NCBI RefSeq assembly: GCF_009727055.1
Contig: NC_052349.1
Span: 35,757,747-35,821,746 of the forward strand
Direction: 5' to 3'
DNA: 64,000 bases
From: Benincasa hispida
Taxonomy: Eukaryota > Streptophyta > Magnoliopsida > Cucurbitales > Cucurbitaceae
The notes below the pieces were generated by a model, which was not told where the DNA came from, made no database searches, and was given only the letters and a program-made list of their open reading frames with translations. Positions 25,901-35,154 of this stretch are shown here, in pieces (within the stretch, counting starts at the first letter, position 1; every line of letters starts with the position of its first letter). A program made the position numbers and the translations under genes.

Positions 25901-27042
25901 ATCCAATAGTGTTACTAGAATAAGGCACCCAATCTTAATCATATACTATAGACCATTTTGGCTATTTACTCAAACTCGATCCATCTCTATGTCTCTACAT
26001 AAAGTTCAAGTATTCATATAATAGCCATGGATCTTAGTTTATTGGGTTTAGACTTCATGAATGCAATTAATAGATTCAATACCTTTATTGAAGAAATTTT
26101 GAATAACATCTTTATTAATAATAGAATATGTTTAATTTTTACAAACTGCTAGTTTTAGGACATAAAACCCAACAATTTTATTAAAAGAGTTTAATAAATG
26201 AAATCAAGTATTGTTAAATTATTCAATATAAATGTTATATTGAGTAAATTTAAAAGGATTTAGATAAATTCATTAGTCAGGTTTTAACTAAGTATAATAA
26301 AATTCTAGAAATATTAGAATACTTTAGTGGGAGGATGTTGTATATGTGATATATCAAAATTCAGCTCTTACGTCCCTAAGAGTCACACCGTGAGATTCAT
26401 ATTCGACTTCGTATCGCCCTGGAAGCAGCTTCCTTTCGGAAAGTGTTTGCATGGGTCAATAACAAGGTGAATGAGGAAAGTGTTTGTAGTAAGTGGGAGA
26501 TGGACGCGTGTCAATGTATCCTACGGTCTCCTCCATTCGGTTGTACCATAAGATTCCTATGGTCTGCCTGCGTGTCTTCCTGGAACAACCATCGCTTCAA
26601 ATGGCCTGATCATAGGGGTCGAAACAACGCAAACTCTAGTAATGGATAGGGTTTCTTAGATTAATCTTGAACCATTGTCTTTTCCTTTGGTAGCTTGTTG
26701 AAGCGTACCTCTGGGATCTAAAAATGGGAGGATCACACCTACGGGATGAATTAAGTTAGTTAATGAATCCTTAACTGAAATAACGGTAGCTAAAAACTAT
26801 AAGAATAAGAGTTATTCTGGTGTTAGTGATTGGCTGAGATTGTCTCAATTCAGGGGAGGAGTAGCTGATCATCCTTCGGTGGTTGTTGCTCTAAACCTTT
26901 GAAGTATCGTTGCAAAAACGAAAATCAATATTTTAATTAGAGTTCTATGATTAAATATATTTTTGCTAAATTGATTGGATTATTAAGCAATGAGTTAGAC
27001 AAATATAACTAATACGGTCAATTGATTGTTGTATGTTTTAGA
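22931..27042 (+). mobile_element. Untranslated leader of the + copia element (interrupted)
   Basis: This is the non-coding region between the primer-binding site and gag. It is unusually long, about 2.2 kb once the solo LTR at 24295-26174 is removed. Phrases such as gctcttacgtccctaag (26367), gtgtttgcatgggtcaataa (26443), gatctaaaaatg (26717) and acggtagctaaa (26784) recur in the same order on the - strand between 37700 and 35275, so both elements share one leader type. Small ORFs here, for example around 26443-26649, are not supported as genes. Confidence 0.65.
24295..26174 (-). mobile_element. Solo LTR (copia family) with ATTTT duplication
   Basis: On the - strand it starts TGTTGGGTTTTATGTCC (from 26174 down) and ends TTCCATCA at 24295; 1880 bp. 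A perfect 5-bp duplication ATTTT flanks it (24290-24294 and 26175-26179). No internal sequence is present, so it is a solo LTR left by recombination between two LTRs. It lies inside the leader of the + element, in the opposite orientation, and is therefore younger than that element. A TA-rich region (24780-25130) occupies its 3' half. Confidence 0.88.
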
Positions 27043-27189
27043 ATGTCTTCTACAATCATATCTTTGCTTAAAAATGAGAAATTAACCGGTGAAAACTATG
27101 CGATGTGAAAATCTAATCTAGATACAATTCTGGTTATTGATGATCTGTAGTTTGTCTTGACGGAGGAATGTCCTCCGGTCCTCGCTTGA
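27043..27189 (+). pseudogene. Truncated copia gag with two in-frame stops
   Basis: The ATG at 27043 opens MSSTIISLLKNEKLTGENYAM, then TGA at 27106-27108 where copia gags have Trp. The frame then reads KSNLDTILVIDDL, a TAG, and FVLTEECPPVLA. This is the N-terminus of a Ty1/copia gag (UBN2/DUF4219-type). It stops at about 27189, where the sequence switches into the - strand leader of another element. About 49 codons remain; capsid core and zinc knuckle are absent. It cannot make a functional protein. Confidence 0.75.
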
Positions 27190-27979
27190 AATGTATCCCA
27201 AGTTTTGGCATCCTAAGCAAGCTAAAAGTTAAAATTATTACAATAATAAGTAGAAAACAGCCTTGAACCACCTTCAAACACTTCAAACAAGGTTGAACTG
27301 CTTGAAAAATGCTTGAACCGGCCTCAAAACCAAAAAACAGCAAAAACGCCCAAAATGGGTTAAACCAAACTAACCGGATCGATTCAGACCATCTGGACCG
27401 GTTGAGCCACCAACCAGGCACACGTGGGTTGACGGGTCGGCTGGAGCAGGCGCTGAAGTGGGTTGGCAGAGCTGGGCGGGTGCAGACGGCTTGGGCAAAA
27501 CCTGGCGCAGGCGGTGAGGTGAAATGGGTTGGACTTAACGAGCGTTTGGGCCGCAACAGGGGCTTGGGCCTGGAGCGTCGAAGGGGTCGGGTCGCAATTC
27601 AAGTCGGGTCAGGGAGTTGCTACATGCATCAACCACTAATTACGCGGGTCAAGCGCCACTCCGGGTCGAGTCGCAGGCTGTGAACCGGGTCTGGGAGGCC
27701 ATTTTGGGTCTGTGAGAATTTCTTCACCAAAATTAAAGCTCTCCCTTTCCGAAACCGAGCAATTATATTCTAAAAACGACTCTAAAGACTAGCAAATTTA
27801 CAAACTCTTCACAACACGTTAAAGCTCATAAAACACCGGGCAACTACAATAACTATTACAATTCAAGAGAGAATATGGATGTCAAACCCAAAATTATCCA
27901 CTTTAGCACACAAACATTCATCACATGAATCAATACCTACCGTATGCAAAATTTAACCAAAATTGAGTACTTTAAGCAT
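27190..27979 (-). mobile_element. GC-rich leader of a second - strand copia element (truncated)
   Basis: Reading leftward from the primer-binding site at 27980-27991 this is the start of an internal region. Its centre (27330-27720) is strikingly GC-rich against the AT-rich surroundings, with repeated gggtcgggtcg and ccaacc phrases and overlapping ORFs on both strands. The ORFs (for example 27309-27683 + and 27134-27556 -) have no domain and reflect the high GC with few stops. The region ends abruptly at 27190 against the + strand gag fragment. Confidence 0.55.
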
Positions 27980-27991
27980 GCTTTGATACCA
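27980..27991 (-). other. Primer-binding site on the - strand
   Basis: On the - strand it reads TGGTATCAAAGC, one G-to-A change from the initiator tRNA-Met site, five bases after the LTR end (GTTTCA at 27997). The LTR to its right therefore also acts as the 5' LTR of the truncated element to its left. Confidence 0.7.
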
Positions 27992-27996
27992 ATTCA

Positions 27997-30900
27997 TGAA
28001 ACGAACACATACGCAGCGGAAGAAATAACGGATCTAAAGTACTCTAATTAGGTTAATTCAAAGAATAAGCATGCAAGTAAAATAAGAACAAAGGTAAAGT
28101 AGAAATACAACCTTTGTAGACTTGAACCTTCTCCAAATTAGCTCCAATCTCCTCACGAACGGTTACTAGACCACCACGAGAGTCTTCCTGACTATTCTCT
28201 AGCCTTAGAATGAGATGGTGGGATCCAACGTGTGACTAATTTGGAAAAATGCTAATATTCGATAGAAAAAAATATGAGATTATCACATAATCTCATAAAT
28301 TTCCACTTTGGCCAAGAGGTTTGAAATTCATTAAACTCTTCCTTTTAAAGACCATTACATGCAAAACATGCAACTTTGAGTTTGATGAGAGTTTGACACT
28401 AAAAAATCCATTAACTAAAATTGAGATTTAGTGAGACAAGTGTCTTAAAAAGAAAACAATACTTAGCAACGTAAAGGTTGGCATTTCCCATTCACAAATG
28501 TTGGATCTTTCCACTACCTTTGTCAAAAGTCAAAGTTTGACTCTCAAAGTCAAAGTCAACCATTTTGACCTTTTGACTTTCAAAGTCAAAAGTTAACAAT
28601 TTGACTTTCATTGCATTTTTTACCTATTCAACAATTTTGACTTTTAATACAATTTTGACAAATTCCATTTAATTTCAAAATTAATTCTAATAATCAATTT
28701 TGATGAAACACGAGACATACGTAGCGGAAAAAAGACATAATTACACTATAATTGCTTTTAATTAAAAGGAAATTAACATGCAATTGAAGAAAAAAACAGT
28801 AAATTACAAATTACCTTTGAAGCTCCCAAAACGCTTTTATTCGCTGAATCTCGACCTGAACTCTTCCGGACCACCACTAGAGCTGATCTACTATCCTCTG
28901 GACTCAGAACCGGGTTATAGTACCCGATGGATGAAAAATCTAAGAGAGATAAAGAGATGGAAAAGAAAATGGAAATTTGGGTTAGGTTTGGTTTTTTTTT
29001 TTTTTAGCCCAATTTTAGAAAACTATTTTGGCAAAAATGGTAAAAAAATTTAATCCAAATTCAAAAGCCCATATTTATAGAAAAGGGCCATGCAAAACTG
29101 CATGAAAAATCTTCACAAAAACCCAACACCTAGAATCCACTCACTTAGTGGGCTTAATGTCTCTACTATAAGCCAATACCTACCCCACTATTTTGTTAGT
29201 GGAATTATCCAACAAAAGTTTGGATTTTCCTACTAACTTTAGTCAAAGGGCAAAATAGTCATTTTGCCAAAATCAAACTTTGACCAAAAAGTCAACATTT
29301 TGACTTTTTATGATTTTTTCCGTGTTGATTAATTTTGACCTCCCAAGTATGAATCCGCATTCATTTTCTTGAAATTCAAATCACATTTGAATATAAGGTC
29401 GGTCAAAGTTTGACTTTTCAAAGTCAAAAGTCAACTCTTTGACTTTTTACATCTTTGACCATTTCCATTATTTCCGAGCTTTCGAATATGAACGTATTCA
29501 TATTCTTGATATTTAAATCACATTTAAATATTAAAGTTGTATCTCTAAACTGAAAAACGACCACTATATCACATATACTTGTCGGTTTCTTTCTCTTCAG
29601 CTAATTCGAACAATTCGAATTATTATATCATATTGTTCTAAGTTTATTCCATATGAGCTAGTAGGGGAACCTAATAGATCTATAGATCATAGGCTCCAAC
29701 GATCCGAGATTAGCTGACTAAACTCTTTAGACTGAGCTAATCAACATTCGTTAACTAACGGGTCATTCCACTATAGTCCTGTAGTTGCACTCCCCCCATT
29801 ATAGATATATTTGTGTCCATTGATATAACCATGATTAGTAAGCTAATCCTTTACAGGTTGTTCGTAATCTCGGCTGGGTCATAAAAATCGTTTTTTACCC
29901 CCAAGACTACATCTTGTTCCTTAAGTTCCACTGATCCTCTAATGAACAATTGGTTTAAGGTCCAACGTATAAACCAAACCCCTCTCGGACCAAGAAGAGG
30001 GTAGGGCCCCTTGTTCAAGACTTAGATTAGTACTAAAGGGAACAACCTATCTACTATCCCTATAACGGGTAGGAGTGAATTCCGTCTTGCACCCTATGTT
30101 CCTAGCTAACCACCTGATCTTACCCTTGAAATGGGAGGCTTATTGGGCCAGCGATAATGAGTTGCCCTCACCTATGCAAATCTAAGGATTTCCGAGTGAA
30201 CATGAGTTCATAGTTACCTCAGGCTTAAGATTAAGTTACCTAGGTCATCAATTAATGAAATAGTCAATTTTATACATAAAATGGCATTTAGAAAAGTGAC
30301 TATTTCATGGTTCAATCTTATGCAAACTCATTACATAGGATGCCCCCACTCACATATCTCTATATGAACGATTCAGGATCATATCGTTTGTACTAACTAT
30401 AAAGTGGGCCGCATCCATAGTGTCCCCAAAACAAGGCATCCAACCTTATTCATATACTATAGACCATTTTGGCTATATATTTGAACTTGATCCACCTTTA
30501 TGTCACTACATAAAGTTCAAACTACATTAAATAGCCTCAAGGACCTTAGTTTATTGGATTTAAGATTACAGTTTCAATAACAACTTTATCGAAAAACAAA
30601 ACAGAATATGTTTATTAATTTACAATCTACGAGTTTTAGGACATAAAATTCAACAAATTTTTAAATTAAATTAATATTAAATAATTAATTAAACAATTTA
30701 ATTAATTTAATTTAATGTTAAATCCAGCATTAGTCCCAATTTATATGAATCCCTATTCATAATCTTGATATTTAAATCTTATTTAAATATCTCATATTTT
30801 CTCTCTCTTTATGTTTAATTCATAATTAAACATTAGGTTAAATATATTGTATATATTTAACGCTTTGCTCCAAAAACCAAGTTTGAACACTTCAAATTCG

Positions 30901-31967
30901 TTCATCACAATGTTCTAAGGTTTAGTCCGATATGAGCTAGTAGAGGGACCTCATGGACCTATAGATCATGGGCTCCAACGATCGAAGACTAACCGACTAA
31001 ACTCTTGAACCTAATTAACCACCATTAGTTAACTATCGGGTCACTCCACTAAAGCCTAGTAGTGTACTCTCCTCACTGTAGATATATTATGTTCACTCGA
31101 TATAACCATGATTAGTAAGTTAACCATTCACAGTTGTTCGTAATAATGGTTGAGTCCAAAGCTATTTTACCCCCCGAGATTACATCTTGCTCCTTAAGTC
31201 TCATTGATCATTTAATAAACAATTGGTTTGTGATCCAATCACTAAATTGAGTCCCTCTCAGGCCAATGAGAGGGTAGGGCCCCTTGTTCAATACTCGGAG
31301 TCAGCACTGAAGGGAACAATCTCCCTACTATCTCTAAAAGTGGGTAGGAGTGAATTTCGTCTTGCACTCTATGTCTCCATGAAATGGGAGACCTATTGAG
31401 TCGGCGTTGTTGAGTCAGCCCTCACCCATACAAACTAAGGATAATCCCAAATAAACAGGAGTTCATAGTTAGCTCAAAATTAAAGTCAAGTTACCTAGGT
31501 CATCACTTTGAAATAGTCAGTCTTAAACAGTAAACAATGTTATAAAGTAAGAGTGACTTATTTGTTGGTCCGATCTTATGCAAACTCATTGCATAGGATG
31601 CCCCCACTCCTCATGTCAATACGTGAACGAATCAGAATCACTTTATTTGTAGCACTTTACAACAAATTGTAACAACTACAGAGTGGGTCGCATCTGATAG
31701 TATTACCATAATAAGGTACACAACCTTATTCGTATACTATAGACCATTTTAGCTATTTACTGATCTTGATTCACTCTTATGTCTCCACATAAAGTTCATG
31801 TATTCAAATAATAGTCATGGATCTTTAGTTTATTGGATCTAGTCTTTATAAGTACAATTCACATATTCAACAACAGTTTTATTGAATAAACATCAATAAA
31901 ATATTTATTGATAATAGAATATGTTTAACATTACAAACTGCGAGTTTTTAGGACATACAACCCAACA
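27997..31967 (-). mobile_element. Copia LTR, split by a younger solo LTR
   Basis: On the - strand it starts TGTTGGGTTGTATGTCC at 31967 and ends CGTTTCA at 27997. Removing the inserted solo LTR (28701-30655) and one 5-bp duplication leaves about 2.0 kb, the family length. It directly follows the polypurine end of the pol-bearing element (32043-35154), so it is that element's 3' LTR, and a primer-binding site also follows it. The block at 28524-28662 is packed with TTGAC/GTCAA motifs. Confidence 0.78.
28701..30655 (-). mobile_element. Solo LTR nested within another LTR, AATTT duplication
   Basis: It is 1955 bp. On the - strand it starts TGTTGAATTTTATGTCC (30655) and ends GTTTCATCA (28701). AATTT flanks it on both sides (28696-28700 and 30656-30660), and the outer LTR resumes cleanly after it. 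There is no internal sequence. It carries a dense cluster of TTGAC motifs at about 29240-29465, in the same relative position as the cluster in the outer LTR, so inner and outer LTRs belong to one subfamily and the inner copy is the later arrival. Confidence 0.9.
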
Positions 31968-32042
31968 AACTCCCAATTGGACTAAAACTCTAGTGGTTGT
32001 TATATATAAAATGTTGAGTAATGAGAGAATAAATACAATAAA

Positions 32043-35000
32043 CTAGGACATCATATACCCAATACTCCTCCCACTTTGCAGTCCTAGTCCCATTAGGTGA
32101 CCCTCGAACACTTTAGCCGAGAAGGCCTTTGTAAATAGATCAGCTAAGTTGTCTTCAGAGGCAATCTGCGTGACAATCATGTTTCCTCGGTGTACATACT
32201 TAGCTTCCATTGTGGAGTCAGCTATACAACTTTGCTTGATACTCCTCCATACTATAGCTCCTTCGTTCATAGTGATACTGGCCCCAAAGTAGATTTTCTA
32301 GAATCTATATCGGTCTGAAAGTCAGAATTAGTGTATCTAGTAAAGATCAGATCCGTAGCACCATACAGGAGTATATAGTCCCACATTCTTCGAAGATACT
32401 TGAGGATGTTTTTAACGATAGTCCAATGATCATATCCAGGATTAGACTGATATCTGCTGACAATTCTAACTGCATAGCATATGTCGGGACGAGTACACAA
32501 TATAGCGTACATTAAACTCTCTACTGTTGATGCATATGAAAAGCGTTTCATAGCCTCAACCTCTTGAGGTGTCTTAAGACACTATTCCTTAGATAGATGA
32601 ATTCCATTCTTGGAAGGCAATATACCTTTCTTGAAATCTTGCATTTTATATTGAGATGACATCTTGTCTATATAAGATATCTGAGACAAGGTTATTGTTT
32701 TGTTCTTGCGGTTCCGAATGATTTGGATCCCAAGAACATACTACGCTTCTCCCAAATTCTTCATTTGGAATTGTGTGGCTAGCCATTTCTTAATGTCAGC
32801 TCAAAATTCTACTTCATTCCCAATGAGTAGAATATCATCAACATATAGAACTAGAAAAGCTACAGTTTTGTTGACAATCTTCTTGTAAACACAAAGTTCG
32901 TCAACATTTTGTTCAAAGCCATAATATTTGATCGTAGTATCAAATCTCATGTTTCAGGATCGAGACACTTGTTTTAGCCCATAAATGGATCTATTAAGCT
33001 TGAAAACCTTTTGCTCTTGATCCTATGCAATAAACCCTCTGGTTGAGACATATAGATACTCTCTTCAAGATAGCCATTCAAAAAAGTTGTCTTAACATCC
33101 ATATGCCAGATTTCATAATCATAAAAAGTAGCAATAGGTAAGAGTATCCTAATAGACTTGATCATGGCAACCGGAGAGAAGGTTTCTTCATAGTCCACCC
33201 TCTCTCTTTGGGTAAACCCTTTTGCCACGAGTCTAGCTTTGTAGGTCTGTACCTTACTAGTTTGGTCTCATTTTATCTTGTAGATCAATTTGCAACCAAT
33301 GGGTTTTACCTCTTCTGGTTGATTTATAAGATCCCAGATTGAATTGAAATATATTGACTCTATTTCGAGGTCCATGGCTTTTATCTATTGGTCCTTATCC
33401 ACATCACACATTGCTTGTTTAAAAGTCAATGGATCCTCTAAGCCATTGTCAGGTATGACGACTCGAGTTTTAGTTAAACCCATGTACCGGTTAGGCTGTT
33501 GCACAACCCTCCCACTACGTCAATGTATTCTCAACTCTTGAGAAGGATGTGAAGTATTATTTTCATCAACAACTCTTGTTGAAGGACCTACTCGATCAAT
33601 AACTCTTATTGATCTATATGTAGTTTCTCTAAACATTTCACTTAATACTAGCTTATTGTGAGATTGATGATTTTAATGTGGTATTCCTCCAGGAATGTTG
33701 CATTTGTCGATACAAATACTTTATCTTCCTGAAGATCATAAAAGAAACCATCTTTTGTCTCTTTAGGATAGCCTACAAATAGACATACCTTTGAACGACG
33801 TTTCAGCTTCTTTGGATTTTGCACCAACACATGTGTTGGGCATCCTCAAATCTTGAAGTGACGTAAACTACTTTTATGTCCTCTCCATAACTCGTAAGGT
33901 GTTTCTGAAATACTTTTTGAGGGAACCATGTTCAATATATATAGCGCAGTCTCTACTGATGACCCCAAAAAGAACTTGGCAACTGAGCATAACTCATTAT
34001 CGAATGAACCATATCCAACAGTGTTCTATTTTTCTTTTCTACAACACCATTTTTTTTAGGTGTGCTAGGTGCTATAAGTTGTGACTAAATTTTGTGTTCT
34101 ATCAAATAGTCCTGGAATTTTAAGTTTATGTACTCACCACCTCGATCTGATCAAAATGTTTTAATCTTTTTACCTAATTGGTTCTTAACCCCTGCCTTAT
34201 ATTCCTTGAACTTTTCAAGTGTATCGGACTTATGATGCATTAGGTAAATGTAGCCATATCTTGAATAATCATTGATGAAGCTGATGAAATATTCATAACT
34301 TCCTCTCACTTTAACATTCATCAAACCATAAAGATCTGAATGTATTAGCTTTAAGGGTTCTTTGACTCTAAGACCTTTTCCAGTTAAAGATCTTTTGGTC
34401 ATCTTTCCCTCAAGATAAGATTCACATGGCGGTAAAAAGTTTTTTCTAACTGGTTTAGAAGTCCACTCTTAACCAATCTTCAAATCCTATTGAGATTAAT
34501 ATGACCTAGTCTTAGATGTCAAAGATAAGCATTTGGAGACATTTTTCTTTTCTTATGATGAGTTTCAACTGTTTTAAACATCTCTATATTCAAAACAATT
34601 TTTCTTTTCTTTTCTAACTGGTTTAGATTTGCAAAACATAATTTTTTTTTATCTTTTGAAATAATGAACATTTCATTATATTTGAAAGAAACTTTATAAT
34701 TTTGTTCTAGTAAACATGAGATAGAAATTAAATTCCTTTTCATAGAAGAAATGTAATAAATATTTTCAAGTAAAATGTGTCTATCCCCAACAAATAACTT
34801 TATATCTCCCACTGCTTTAACCGAAACAACCTCCATGGTCCCTACCTTAGAAGTTGCTTCGCCTTCTATAAGTTGTCTCCAGGAACTAGTTTCCTGAGTA
34901 AAAGTATTGATATGATTAGTGGCACCTGAATCTAATATCCAGGTTAATTTATCATTTTCCACTAAGCATGTCTCAAAGACAAGTAAATCATGTTTACTTT

Positions 35001-35154
35001 GTTGTGCCTTTTGATCATTTGCAGAAAAACAGAAAGATTGAGGACATTCCTCTGTTAAAACATAGTTTAAATCATCAACTGCTAGTATATTCGATTTTCA
35101 TATTGATTTACCATTAAAAGTGTCAGAAGCGAGTAAATTTGAAGAACTCAACAT
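32043..35154 (-). pseudogene. Ty1/copia gag-pol polyprotein remnant
   Basis: Read leftward: ATG at 35154, about 40 gag residues with an in-frame TGA (35098-35100), then a direct junction to sequence just before protease; the gag core and zinc knuckle are deleted. Protease follows with ILDSGATNH (Asp-Ser-Gly at about 34924-34932), integrase (HSDLYGLM, FINDYSRYGY near 34250-34350), integrase C-terminus (RSKVCLFVGYPKETKDGFFY, 33700-33800), reverse transcriptase (WHMDVKTTFLNGYLEESIYM near 33060; YVDD at 32834-32845) and RNase H (TRPDICYAV, YTNSDFQTD, WRSIKQSCIADSTMEAKYV). The RNase H end is internally deleted and jumps to ASEDNLADLFTKAF. Domain order protease-integrase-RT-RNase H is diagnostic of copia. 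Several frameshifts and stops make it inactive. Confidence 0.9.

Noticed and set aside
27134..27683. Overlapping ORFs of 140, 124 and 72 codons
   Set aside because: They sit in the GC-rich leader, are open on both strands at once and show no protein-like motif.
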